A stretch of 14,822 nucleotides of DNA from Chloroflexota bacterium (GCA_021790715.1 JAJYGK010000021.1:1-14822); one strand, 5' to 3'; shown: positions 1 through 7,857, numbered from the stretch's first letter. A program made the numbers and translations. The notes: a model not told the origin generated them from the sequence alone.

Positions 1-775
1 TGTTGCGGACCGACTCGCCGACGCTGGCGCCGATCCTGGGCGGGGCGATCCCGGGCGGCTCGCGCACCGTCAGGACCGTGGCCAGCATCGTGGCCAGCTC
101 GAGCACGGCCACGGCCGCCAGGCCCAAACGGAAGTCCCCCATGGCGATGGCGAGCCCGGCGGCGGCAAGCCCGACGACGTTGCCGGTGATGATCATGACG
201 CCCATCAGCCCGGACGCGATCCCCACCTGCTCCTCGGGCACGAGATCCGGCACGTAGCCCTGGAAGGGACCCTGCGCCGCGTTCGAGCTGACCTGCAGCA
301 GCATGACGAACGCGAAGACGGCCACGAACGTGTTCGCCCACGCGAGCCCGGCCAGGAACACGACGTCGAGCAGGGTGAAGGCGAAGATGAACGGCTTCCG
401 ACGGCCCCAGGGGGTCCTGGCGTAGTCGCTGATCGCGGCGGCGGTCGGCTGCACCAGCAGCGCGACGAGCGCGCCACCGAACGCGATCAGGCCGTTCGCG
501 AACTCCTTGCCCACCACGAGGCCGCCCACGATCGGGGCCTCGTGGCCGAGGCACGCGGCGTCGACGAGGTCGCGGCAGATCATGCCGGTCAGCCGATCCG
601 GCAGGATCTCGATGTTGACGCCGCCCCACAGCGCGTTGATCGCGAGCCAGTACACGCTGATCTGGAACAGCTCCCGCCAGGTCATGCGCCGGGTGGGCCG
701 GCCCGCGACCACGGGCTGCGCCGCCGCCCGGGACGCCGCCGGTGCGTGCGGCTCGCCGACCAGGACGTCGCTCAT
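1..775 (-). CDS. MFS transporter, sugar-transporter-like (5' part; 3' end beyond window)
   Basis: The minus strand is open from an ATG at 775 to the window edge, giving 258 residues of a major facilitator superfamily membrane transporter; the C-terminal half is missing. After a cytoplasmic tail of about 30 residues come hydrophobic segments at roughly 37-57, 92-112, 130-145, 147-165, 186-208 and 215-237, consistent with the N-terminal six-helix bundle. The loop after helix 2 carries the MFS signature (S116-D117-Y118, then G124-R125-R126-K127-P128), in the form common in the sucrose/GPH-like branch, so a sugar or related solute is a reasonable but unproven substrate. The loop after helix 1 (residues 60-90) looks long and holds two cysteines (C67, C75). 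A GGGAGG-type ribosome site lies about 10 nt upstream of the ATG. A strong hairpin separates it from dnaK, so it is probably its own transcription unit. Confidence 0.85.
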   Translation of the reverse strand, partial: MSDVLVGEPHAPAASRAAAQPVVAGRPTRRMTWRELFQISVYWLAINALWGGVNIEILPDRLTGMICRDLVDAACLGHEAPIVGGLVVGKEFANGLIAFGGALVALLVQPTAAAISDYARTPWGRRKPFIFAFTLLDVVFLAGLAWANTFVAVFAFVMLLQVSSNAAQGPFQGYVPDLVPEEQVGIASGLMGVMIITGNVVGLAAAGLAIAMGDFRLGLAAVAVLELATMLATVLTVREPPGIAPPRIGASVGESVRN

Positions 776-935
776 CGCTCGCCGCCTCCCTCCCCTCCGG
801 CGATCCCGGCGATCGACGCGCGCAGTGTGGCACGCCGGCGCGACGCCGCGAGCGCCGTTGCGCCGGCTTCGGGGGGCCGCGGAGCAGGCGCCCCGGAGGG
901 CCGGACGGCAGGGCGGGATACCGGAGCCCGGAATC

Positions 936-969
936 GGACGTCGCGCCGGGGCTACCCGGCGCGACGTCC
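936..969 (-). terminator. Hairpin terminator after dnaK
   Basis: A perfect 15-bp inverted repeat (936-950 with 955-969, loop GCTA) begins 43 nt past the dnaK stop. No T-tract follows on either strand, so this is a strong hairpin of the kind GC-rich bacteria use as terminators or 3'-end stabilisers, not a textbook intrinsic terminator. The rest of the 776-1012 gap holds the ribosome site of the MFS gene, and I see no other gene in it. Confidence 0.65.
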
Positions 970-1012
970 GCGCTCGTCCTCGATCCCGGCCGGATGGGGG
1001 CCGGGGTCGACC

Positions 1013-2941
1013 TCACACTTCCTTGTACTCGCCCTCGACGGCCTCGTCCTCGCCGCCCTGGCCGCCCTGCGAGCCGCCGGCACCCGGGCCCTCGCCCGTG
1101 TCGGCCCCGTCGCCGCCGGGCGCCCCGGAGGCCTGGTAGGCGGCCGTGCCGACCTTCTGGAGCTGCGTGGCGAGCTCGGTGGTGCGGGCCCGGATGGCAT
1201 CCATGTCGTTGCCCTTCAGGGCCTCGCGAACCGCCTCCACCGCGCGCTCCGTGGCGGCCCGCTCGTCGGGCGAGACCTTGTCGCCGAGGTCGCGCAGCGT
1301 GCGCTCCGCCTGGAACGCCAGCGTGTCGGCCTGGTTGCGGGTCTCGACCTCCTCGCGCCGCCGCCGGTCCTCGTCGGCGTGCTCCGACGCGTCGCGGACC
1401 ATGCGGTCCACGTCGTCCTTCGAGAGCATCGAGGAGGCGGTGATGCGCACCGTCTGCTCGCGGCTGGTCGCGCGGTCCTTCGCCTTGACGTCGAGGATGC
1501 CGTTCGCGTCGATGTCGAACGTGACCTCGATCTGCGGGATGCCGCGCGGGGCGGGCGGGATGCCGTCGAGGATGAAGCGCCCGAGCGTCTTGTTGTCGGA
1601 CGCCATCTCGCGCTCGCCCTGCAGGACGTGGATCTCGACCTGCGGCTGGTTGTCGCTCGCCGTGGAGAAGACCTGGCTCTTGGACGTCGGGATCGTCGTG
1701 TTGCGATCGATGAGCCGCGTCATGACCCCGCCGAGCGTCTCGATGCCGAGCGAGAGCGGCGTCACGTCGAGGAGCAGGACGTCCTTGACCTCGCCGCCGA
1801 GCACGCCGGCCTGGATCGCGGCGCCCACCGCCACGACCTCGTCCGGGTTGACGCCCTTGTGCGGCTCCTTGCCGCCGAACATCGCCTTGACGGCCTCGAC
1901 GACCGCCGGCATGCGGGTCTGGCCGCCGACCAGGATCACCTCGTTGATCTCGTTCGGGCGCAGCCCGGCGTCCTTCAGCGCCTGCTGGACGGGCCCCGCC
2001 GTGCGGTTGACCAGGTCGGCCACGAGGTCCTCGAGCTTGGCGCGCGAGAGCGTCACCACGAGGTGCTTCGGGCCCGTCTGGTCGGCCGTGATGTAGGGCA
2101 GGTTGATCTCGGTCTGGAGCGTCGAGGAGAGCTCGATCTTGGCCTTTTCGGCCGCCTCCTTGAGGCGCTGCATCGCCTGCTGATCGGCGCGCAGGTCGAT
2201 CCCCTGGTCGCGCTTGAACTCGGACAGGAGCCAGTCGATCACGCGCTGGTCGAAGTCGTCGCCACCCAGGTGCGTGTCGCCGTTGGTCGACTTGACCTCG
2301 AAGACGCCGTCGCCCAGCTCGAGGATCGAGATGTCGAACGTGCCGCCGCCCAGGTCGTAGACCGCGATCTTCTCGTCGGTCTTCTTGTCCAGGCCGTAGG
2401 CCAGCGCCGACGCGGTCGGCTCGTTGATGATCCGCTTGACGTCGAGGCCGGCGATGCGGCCGGCGTCCTTCGTCGCCTGGCGCTGCGTGTCGTCGAAGTA
2501 CGCGGGGACCGTGATGACGGCCTCGGTGATCTTCTCGCCCAGGTACGCCTCGGCGTCCGCCTTCAGCTTCTGCAGGATCATCGCGCTGATCTCGGGCGGC
2601 GTGTAGGCCGTGGACCCGTCCGCGAGCACGACCTTCACGCCGTCGCTCTTCGCGTCGCGCTCGACCTTGTACGGCACGAGCCCCTTCGAGCGCTGGACCT
2701 CCGGGTCGTCCCAGCGCCGGCCCATGAAGCGCTTGATCGAGTAGACGGTGTTGACGGGGTTCGTGATCGCCTGGCGCTTGGCCAGCTGCCCGACGAGGCG
2801 CTCGCCGGACTTCGTGAACGCGACGACCGAAGGGACCGTCCGGCCGCCCTCCGAGCTCGGGATGACGGTCGGCTCTCCCCCCTCCATCACCGCGACGACC
2901 GAGTTGGTCGTGCCGAGGTCGATGCCGATGATCTTGGCCAT
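1013..2941 (-). CDS. dnaK: Molecular chaperone DnaK (Hsp70)
   Basis: ATP-dependent cytosolic Hsp70 that binds exposed hydrophobic segments of unfolded proteins, working with GrpE and a DnaJ co-chaperone. The 642-residue product is full length. It opens with the nucleotide-binding phosphate loop (G6-I-D-L-G-T-T-N-S14), has the second phosphate motif (DLGGGTFD) and the adenosine motif (VGGQTRMP), then the substrate-binding domain, a charged helical lid and a Gly-rich acidic tail ending YKEV. The ATG at 2941 is chosen because it gives the canonical MAKIIGIDLGTT start; the frame stays open 47 codons further upstream, but that part overlaps grpE. A GAAGGAGA ribosome site (2953-2960) lies inside the end of grpE. 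Only 4 nt separate it from the grpE stop, so it is the last gene of the hrcA-grpE-dnaK operon. No dnaJ follows. Confidence 0.98.
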   Translation of the reverse strand: MAKIIGIDLGTTNSVVAVMEGGEPTVIPSSEGGRTVPSVVAFTKSGERLVGQLAKRQAITNPVNTVYSIKRFMGRRWDDPEVQRSKGLVPYKVERDAKSDGVKVVLADGSTAYTPPEISAMILQKLKADAEAYLGEKITEAVITVPAYFDDTQRQATKDAGRIAGLDVKRIINEPTASALAYGLDKKTDEKIAVYDLGGGTFDISILELGDGVFEVKSTNGDTHLGGDDFDQRVIDWLLSEFKRDQGIDLRADQQAMQRLKEAAEKAKIELSSTLQTEINLPYITADQTGPKHLVVTLSRAKLEDLVADLVNRTAGPVQQALKDAGLRPNEINEVILVGGQTRMPAVVEAVKAMFGGKEPHKGVNPDEVVAVGAAIQAGVLGGEVKDVLLLDVTPLSLGIETLGGVMTRLIDRNTTIPTSKSQVFSTASDNQPQVEIHVLQGEREMASDNKTLGRFILDGIPPAPRGIPQIEVTFDIDANGILDVKAKDRATSREQTVRITASSMLSKDDVDRMVRDASEHADEDRRRREEVETRNQADTLAFQAERTLRDLGDKVSPDERAATERAVEAVREALKGNDMDAIRARTTELATQLQKVGTAAYQASGAPGGDGADTGEGPGAGGSQGGQGGEDEAVEGEYKEV

Positions 2942-2945
2942 GGGT

Positions 2946-3698
2946 TCAGTGCTCTCCTTCGGGTGCTGCGCCTTCGGGCGACCCACGCCCACCCACGTTG
3001 TTGGCGACGGCCACGAGGGAGGGCCGCAGGACCCGGTCCCGCAGCCGGTAGCCGCGCTGGAGCTCCGCGATGACGGTGCCATCGGGAGCCTCTGTCGTTT
3101 CCTGGTGCACGACGGCCTCGTGCTCGCGCGGGTCGAACGGCTGGCCGACCGCCTCGATGGCGGTCACGCCCTCCGAGTCGAGGAGCGCTCGCAGCTTGCG
3201 CTCGACGAGCCAGATCCCCTCGACCCAGCCCGTCTGCTCGAGCTCGGCCGGCATCGCCTCGAGGGCGCGATCGAAGTCGTCGACGACGGCGAGCAGCTTG
3301 CGCAGGAGCGACTCACTGGCCAGCCCAAGCGAGGCCTCCCGCTCCTGGTCGCTGCGCCGCCGGTAGTTCTGGAAGTCTGCCGCGCTGCGCTGCCAGGCGG
3401 CCCGCATCTCGGCAGCCTCCCGGCGGGCGGCGTCGAGCTCCGCCTGCAGGCTCTCGACCTCGGCGCGGAGCGCCTCGGCCTCGCCGGGATGTCCGCCGAC
3501 GTGCCGCGCCGACGCACGTCCGCCGTGCTGCGGCGTGCCGGCCCCCGGCGCCTCCGGCGCCGGCCGCTCGGGCCCGCCATCCGCGGCCCCTGCGCTCGCC
3601 GGTCCGGGCTGCCCGGCTCCGGCCTCACCGTTCGTCCGGGGCGTCCCCGGCACGTGGATCCGGCGCCTCGCGGCGCCGTCGTGCTGTCGTTCGGTCAT
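2946..3698 (-). CDS. grpE: Nucleotide exchange factor GrpE
   Basis: GrpE forms a dimer that releases ADP from DnaK and resets the chaperone cycle; it is also thought to sense temperature. The product is 250 residues, longer than the usual 180-210 because of a disordered Gly/Pro/Ala-rich N-terminus (about residues 1-70). A coiled coil follows (about 73-120, including FQNYRRRSDQER), then the conserved LLRKLLAVVDDFDRAL region (131-146) and the beta domain with QPFDPREHEAV (186-196) and GYRLRDRVLRPSLVAV (216-231). The start is the ATG at 3698, which overlaps the hrcA stop in an ATGA arrangement typical of translational coupling; no good ribosome site of its own is visible. The reading frame continues upstream, but there it is a shadow of hrcA. 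Confidence 0.96.
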   Translation of the reverse strand: MTERQHDGAARRRIHVPGTPRTNGEAGAGQPGPASAGAADGGPERPAPEAPGAGTPQHGGRASARHVGGHPGEAEALRAEVESLQAELDAARREAAEMRAAWQRSAADFQNYRRRSDQEREASLGLASESLLRKLLAVVDDFDRALEAMPAELEQTGWVEGIWLVERKLRALLDSEGVTAIEAVGQPFDPREHEAVVHQETTEAPDGTVIAELQRGYRLRDRVLRPSLVAVANNVGGRGSPEGAAPEGEH

Positions 3699-4777
3699 GC
3701 GTAGAAGTGATCCACCAGCTCGTTCATGAGTCCGCTCACGTACCGGACGGTGCCGATCGCGTGCGGATACGGCATGCGCGTCGGACCGAGCACACCGACC
3801 AGGCCGACCGCGCGACCCGGCCTGCCGTACGAGGCGACGACGAGGCTCACGTCCCGCATCTCCTCGACCTCGTTCTCGGTCCCGATGAAGACCTGCACGC
3901 CCGATCGCGCCGCGACCCGGCGCACCAGCCGGCCGAGGTACTCGCGGTCCTGCAGGACCCCGAACACCCGGCGCACCTTCTCCGACTCGGAGAACTCCGG
4001 CGCCGCGAGCACGTTGAGCAGGCCCTCGCTCACCATGTCCTCCACGGCGGCCGCGTCGAACTCCTGCATCACCTGGAGCGCGCGCGCCGCGGCCGCACGC
4101 ATGACGCGCCGCTCGGCCGGCTCGGGCTGCCCGCCCGCGGGCGCGTCGAGGCCGGCCAGGATCCGCTCCACCTGCCGGGTGGTGCGACCCGCCAGCAGCT
4201 CGTTCAGGCGGCGCACTGCCAGGTCCAGCGACTCCTGTCGGACCGGCTCGCCGAACTGCAGCAGGCACTGCTTGACGGGCCCCTCGGCGAGGACCAGCAC
4301 GAGCGCCGCGATCCGGTCGCCGGCCTGCAGCAGGTCCATGCGCCGCAGGCGCGCGGTCGACGGCTTGGCCGGCGTCGCGAGACCCGCCTCGCGGGTCACG
4401 GTCGCGAGCGTCGCGGCGGCCAGCCGGAACCACTGCTCCGAGGTGAACTCGACCTGCCCGAACTGGTGCCGGATCATGAGCTGCTCGACCGGCGCGAGGG
4501 CGACGCCGTCCGCCACCGCGGTGACGTACAGGCGGTACCCCGCGTCTGTCGGGGTCCGGCCCGCGCTCGTGTGGGGATGCGACAGGTATCCGGCGCGCTC
4601 GAGCTCGGCCATGATGTTGCGCACGGTCGCCGAGCTTATGCCCAGCCCGTATCGTTCCACGAGCGCGTGGCTGCCGACGGGCGTCGCAGTCACGACGTAT
4701 TCCTCGATGATCGTCCGCAGGATCGCCAGCGCCCGCTCGTCGAGCGGGCCCGGCTCGCGTTCCTTGCGACGCGCCAA
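3695..4777 (-). CDS. hrcA: Heat-inducible transcription repressor HrcA
   Basis: HrcA is the dimeric repressor that binds CIRCE operators and shuts off class I heat-shock genes, releasing them on heat stress. The 360-residue product has the usual family length (about 340-360). The N-terminal winged helix (about residues 12-80) includes the recognition region ISSATVRNIMAELERAGYL (47-65) and the conserved HPHTSAGRTPTDAGYR stretch (67-82); the rest is the GAF-like dimerisation region, with GxEN-type residues (IGTENE) near the C-terminus. The start is a TTG at 4777, the only start codon compatible with the conserved N-terminus, with GAGG about 9-12 nt upstream. It is the first gene of the operon, 43 nt downstream of a perfect CIRCE, so it should regulate itself as well as grpE and dnaK. 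Confidence 0.96.
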   Translation of the reverse strand: MARRKEREPGPLDERALAILRTIIEEYVVTATPVGSHALVERYGLGISSATVRNIMAELERAGYLSHPHTSAGRTPTDAGYRLYVTAVADGVALAPVEQLMIRHQFGQVEFTSEQWFRLAAATLATVTREAGLATPAKPSTARLRRMDLLQAGDRIAALVLVLAEGPVKQCLLQFGEPVRQESLDLAVRRLNELLAGRTTRQVERILAGLDAPAGGQPEPAERRVMRAAAARALQVMQEFDAAAVEDMVSEGLLNVLAAPEFSESEKVRRVFGVLQDREYLGRLVRRVAARSGVQVFIGTENEVEEMRDVSLVVASYGRPGRAVGLVGVLGPTRMPYPHAIGTVRYVSGLMNELVDHFYA

Positions 4778-4820
4778 CCCCGTGTTCCTCGTTCCCGGAC
4801 CGATCTCCGGCCCCGATTCG

Positions 4821-4847
4821 TTAGCACTCGTACCTGCCGAGTGCTAA
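4821..4847 (-). promoter_or_regulatory. CIRCE operator (HrcA binding site)
   Basis: Perfect 9-bp inverted repeat TTAGCACTC (4821-4829) and GAGTGCTAA (4839-4847) with a 9-nt spacer, identical to the CIRCE consensus. It lies in the hrcA leader, just downstream of the predicted transcription start, where bound HrcA would block initiation of the hrcA-grpE-dnaK operon. Confidence 0.98.
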
Positions 4848-4857
4848 CACACCGGCG

Positions 4858-4886
4858 ATGGTACAGGCGCGGCACTTCGGTGTCAA
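4858..4886 (-). promoter_or_regulatory. Sigma-70-type promoter of the hrcA operon
   Basis: Read on the minus strand: a perfect -35 hexamer TTGACA (4886-4881), a 17-bp spacer, and a -10 hexamer TACCAT (4863-4858; 4 of 6 matches to TATAAT). The expected start of transcription is near 4850, directly abutting the CIRCE element, which is the classic layout for HrcA repression. Confidence 0.85.
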
Positions 4887-4892
4887 CGCCGG

Positions 4893-4916
4893 GAGCGGGA
4901 CGTGTGAGCGGGACGT
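4893..4916. repeat. 11-bp direct repeat upstream of the hrcA promoter
   Basis: GAGCGGGACGT occurs twice (4893-4903 and 4906-4916) with a 13-bp period, immediately upstream of the hrcA -35 box. The second copy runs 1 nt into the stop codon of the preceding gene. It could be an activator site or chance in GC-rich DNA. Confidence 0.4.
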
Positions 4917-6502
4917 CAGGTGCCCAGTCGATCCAGGATGTTCGCGGTGATGCGGGCGACCCGGGCATCCACCGGCGTCGTGTCCCCCTGGTACGTGTGG
5001 TCGCCCCACCCGTCGAGACCCCAGCCCCAGATCATCGTCCCGGCCGCGAAGACGGTCGCGCCCGACGGGGCGGTGTAGATGGCGGCGTTCGCCTCGTCCG
5101 ACGCGGGCGGAGCGACGACGTCCGCGCCGCCGTGCAGGGACAGCACCGGCGACGCGCAGAGGACCTGCACGCCGGCTGGCCGGCGTGCCGCGTCGGGGTC
5201 CCAGGCGTCGTACTCCGTCCCGACGAGCAGCGGCAGCCGGTCGCCGGCGCCGAGACCCGTGCCGGCGAAGACCCAGTGGTCCGGCGCGCTGACGACCATG
5301 TCGGCGAGGCGGGCGCACATGTCCCCGTACGAGAGCCCGACAACCAGGCCCTCGGGCCGGGGGTCCGGCGGCTGGCCCCAGGCGGCGGTCGCCAGATCGG
5401 GATGGGAGGCGGCGAGCGGGTCGAGCGATGGGTCGCGGTAGCAGACGACCGTGCGATCGGCGGCTCCCGAGGATGCCTCGAAGCGGATCCGCCAGTACAT
5501 CTCGTCGCCCGAGAGGAACGCCACGTTCGTGCCGGCGGCGATGGCCTGCTCGAGCGCGCTCCGCATCGGCACGGACCAGTACTCGGGGTGCCCGGCGACG
5601 ATCACCAGGCGCCGGCCCGTCAGCACGGATGGGTCGCGTCCCAGGTCCAGGTCGGCGCACGTGCCCGCGTCGTAACCGTGCCGTTCGAGCCACCGCGTCA
5701 GCGGCAGCTCCCAGCCGAGGTGCATCCCCGCGCCGCGCAGGCGCTGGTACGGGCGGTCGAAGCTGACCTTGACCGCGCGGGCCGTCCCGGCGACCGTGGC
5801 CGGCCCGGTGCTGTTGTCCGCGTACAGGCTCCGGCCGCCCCAGGCGTTGTACGCCTGCTCGGTGGTGACGGCCGACACGAGCAGGACCGGGGCACGCCAG
5901 TCGGCGGCGGCGGATCCGCCGGCGGGCGGCGCCTCGCGCACGATGAAGGTCGTCCACTGCGGGTCCCCGACGGCGGGCTGCAGCACGGCGACGTACGTGC
6001 CGCTGACCCAGCCCGGCGGCACGGCCAGGTGCAGCACCGCGGACCAGTCGCACGTGAGCAGGCCGGTGGACGGGTCTCCGACCGGCGCGGGCTGCGGTGG
6101 GACCGGCACGTCGATCCAGCGCCCCACGAGCCGGCCGCCCGCTCCGCCATACCACCCGAGGCGGTAGACGAACACCGACACCGACGGCGACGACGACCGC
6201 GCCCGCAGCGCGATCTGCGCTCCCGGCACGACCGAGACCTGGTCGAAGTAGCCCTCAGCGTCGCCGGTCCCCGTCAGCGGCAGCTGCCACAGGTCGGTCC
6301 CGGGCAGGCGGTTCTCGCGCTCGATCCGACCGGGGCCCGGAGCCGGGCCGGCCAGGATGGGCAGGGCCTGCTCGGGAAGGAGGGCACGCGACGGGCGGGG
6401 CGACGGGGCCCGGCCGCCGCACGAGGCGCCGAGCAGCGCGAGCCCTCCGGCGGCGCCGGCGCGGAGGAAGCGGCGGCGGGACCAGCGAACGGAGCCCGTC
6501 AC
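4916..6502 (-). CDS. Tat-exported lipoprotein-like protein with N,N-dimethylformamidase beta-subunit-like C-terminal domain
   Basis: The 528-residue product begins with a twin-arginine signal (S8-R-R-R-F-L-R14), a hydrophobic stretch and Cys28 in a lipobox-like setting (GASC), so it is probably a folded, exported protein, perhaps lipid-anchored. A beta-rich N-terminal part (about 70-190) precedes the domain I recognise from the beta subunit of N,N-dimethylformamidase (DMFA2_C family): AYNAWGGRSLY (217-227), the GHPEYW motif (304-309) and SGDEMYWRIRFE (331-342). In the Paracoccus enzyme an iron centre with two Tyr and one Glu hydrolyses dimethylformamide. By spacing, H305 and E307, and perhaps Y227, are the candidate metal-site residues here; this is inference. 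The true substrate is unknown, since most family members are uncharacterised. The start GTG at 6502 overlaps the hemW stop (GTGA) and has GGGAG about 8 nt upstream; longer versions of the frame are hemW shadows. Confidence 0.82.
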   Translation of the reverse strand: MTGSVRWSRRRFLRAGAAGGLALLGASCGGRAPSPRPSRALLPEQALPILAGPAPGPGRIERENRLPGTDLWQLPLTGTGDAEGYFDQVSVVPGAQIALRARSSSPSVSVFVYRLGWYGGAGGRLVGRWIDVPVPPQPAPVGDPSTGLLTCDWSAVLHLAVPPGWVSGTYVAVLQPAVGDPQWTTFIVREAPPAGGSAAADWRAPVLLVSAVTTEQAYNAWGGRSLYADNSTGPATVAGTARAVKVSFDRPYQRLRGAGMHLGWELPLTRWLERHGYDAGTCADLDLGRDPSVLTGRRLVIVAGHPEYWSVPMRSALEQAIAAGTNVAFLSGDEMYWRIRFEASSGAADRTVVCYRDPSLDPLAASHPDLATAAWGQPPDPRPEGLVVGLSYGDMCARLADMVVSAPDHWVFAGTGLGAGDRLPLLVGTEYDAWDPDAARRPAGVQVLCASPVLSLHGGADVVAPPASDEANAAIYTAPSGATVFAAGTMIWGWGLDGWGDHTYQGDTTPVDARVARITANILDRLGT

Positions 6503-7857
6503 GCCGACGCTCCCGCGGCGAGGATCCGCCCGAACAGCTCGTTCGAGAGGAGGCGCCCCCGCAGGGTCAGGCATGCCCTGCCGCCGTGATCCTCCACGAG
6601 CCCGCGCTCGCGTCCCCAGCCCAGCGCCTCCGCGACATCCTCCCGGGCCGCCATCTCCGCGCCGATCCCGTCGCGGAGCCGCAGGCCGAGGATCGCCTCC
6701 TCGGCCGCGAACGTCGCCGGATCGAGACGCTCCTCCCCGCCCGGGGGCAGCTCCGGCGGATCCGACGTCAGGGCCACGACGTAGCGATCCAGCCGCGCCG
6801 CGTTCCACCGCCGCAGCGACCGGCCGTCGAACGCATGGGCGCCCGGCCCCGCCGCCTCGTACGCCGCGTGACGCCAGTACGCGAGGTTGTGCCGGCTCTC
6901 GCTGCCGGGGCGCGCCCAGTTGGAGATCTCGTACCAGCCCAGCCCGGCGTCCGCGAGGAGGGCGTCCGCGATCGCGTACAGGTCGGCCGCGCGGTCCTCG
7001 TCCTGCTCCTCGCGTGCCCGCGCGCGCCAGGCCCGCGCGCCGGGCCGGGTCGGCAGATGGTCGCCGAGGAGTCCCGTCAGCCCCTCGGCCTGCGGATCGT
7101 CGAGCGTGAGGGCATAGGCGGAGACGTGGTCGACACCGGCATCGACGATCCCGTGCAGCGTGTCCCGCCACGTCTCCGCCGTCTGCCCGGGCACGTCGTA
7201 CAGGACGTCGGCGCTGATCGACCGGATCCCCGCACGACGCGCCGCCGAGATCGAATCGGCGACGTCACCGGGCGAGTGACGGCGGCCGAGGCGGCGCAGC
7301 TCGGCCGGATGCAGGCTCTGCGCGCCCAGGCTCAGGCGGGTCACCCCGGCGGCCGCGAAGCCGGCGAGGTCGCCGCGCTCGTCGAGGCCCGGGTTGGCCT
7401 CGATCGTCACCTCGGCGCCGGGCGCGAGCCCGTACCGGCGGCGGACGTGGTCCAGGAGTGTTCCCACGGCACGCGCCGGCAGCAGGGACGGCGTGCCGCC
7501 GCCGAGGTACACGCTGCGGAGCGGCGGCCGCCCTCCGGGCGCGGCGTCGAGCGCATCCGCGCGGAGGTCGAGCTCGGCGCGGAGCGCGCCCAGGTATGCC
7601 TCGACGCGCGAGGCCGGCCCGCGCGCCGTCCGCCCCGCGTACACGACGAAGTCACAGTACGGGCAGATCGAGAGGCAGAACGGCACGTGGACGTACAGGG
7701 CGACCGGAGGCGCCGGAGAGCCCGTCGGAGGCGCCGGTGAGCCCCCCGGAGGCGCCGGTGAGCCCCCCGGAGGCGCCGGCGGTTCCTCCTGGCGCGCCGT
7801 CACTCGAGCCGGCACGGCGCCCGTCCCGGGCACCGGCGCGCGATCCGCGGCCGACAC
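6499..7857 (-). CDS. hemW: Radical SAM family heme chaperone HemW
   Basis: HemW-type radical SAM protein (often called HemN-like or oxygen-independent coproporphyrinogen III oxidase in older annotation); characterised HemW proteins bind heme and pass it to apoproteins. The product has 452 residues. The cluster motif is C61-x3-C65-x2-C68, followed by GGGTPS (119-124) and the HemW hallmark HNLAYW (323-328), then the C-terminal HemN-type helical region. The catalytic domain starts near residue 53. The first ~52 residues are an unusual Pro/Ala/Gly/Ser-rich extension with a 7-residue repeat. The GTG at 7857 directly follows the stop of the upstream gene, with no obvious ribosome site; GTG codons at residues 15 and 19 are alternatives, but none lies closer to the conserved domain, so at least part of the extension should be translated. 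Confidence 0.93.
   Translation of the reverse strand: MSAADRAPVPGTGAVPARVTARQEEPPAPPGGSPAPPGGSPAPPTGSPAPPVALYVHVPFCLSICPYCDFVVYAGRTARGPASRVEAYLGALRAELDLRADALDAAPGGRPPLRSVYLGGGTPSLLPARAVGTLLDHVRRRYGLAPGAEVTIEANPGLDERGDLAGFAAAGVTRLSLGAQSLHPAELRRLGRRHSPGDVADSISAARRAGIRSISADVLYDVPGQTAETWRDTLHGIVDAGVDHVSAYALTLDDPQAEGLTGLLGDHLPTRPGARAWRARAREEQDEDRAADLYAIADALLADAGLGWYEISNWARPGSESRHNLAYWRHAAYEAAGPGAHAFDGRSLRRWNAARLDRYVVALTSDPPELPPGGEERLDPATFAAEEAILGLRLRDGIGAEMAAREDVAEALGWGRERGLVEDHGGRACLTLRGRLLSNELFGRILAAGASA
7706..7789 (-). repeat. 21-bp tandem repeat, four units, inside hemW
   Basis: Four head-to-tail 21-bp units (7706-7726, 7727-7747, 7748-7768, 7769-7789). Units two and three are identical, unit one differs at a few positions, and unit four diverges at its end. 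They encode copies of the heptad GSPAPPG/T in the N-terminal extension of HemW. The identity of two units suggests recent slippage-type duplication, so copy number may vary between strains. Confidence 0.9.

Noticed and set aside
834..867. 8-bp inverted repeat GCCGGCGC ... GCGCCGGC upstream of the MFS gene
   Set aside because: Each arm is itself palindromic and GC-only with an 18-nt spacer; such pairs are expected by chance in this composition.
542..3073. Very long plus-strand open frame opposite dnaK
   Set aside because: It is antisense to the unambiguous dnaK and rich in Arg/Val/Asp/Leu, the usual mirror translation of a GC-rich gene. No family features are visible.
3707..6589. 960-codon plus-strand open frame across hrcA and the dimethylformamidase-like gene
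   Set aside because: It covers the reverse of two real genes, the CIRCE element and the hrcA promoter, and has a His/Arg/Gly-rich shadow composition.
7706..7789. Possible CRISPR-like array
   Set aside because: The 21-bp units are contiguous with no spacers and are in frame within the HemW N-terminus.
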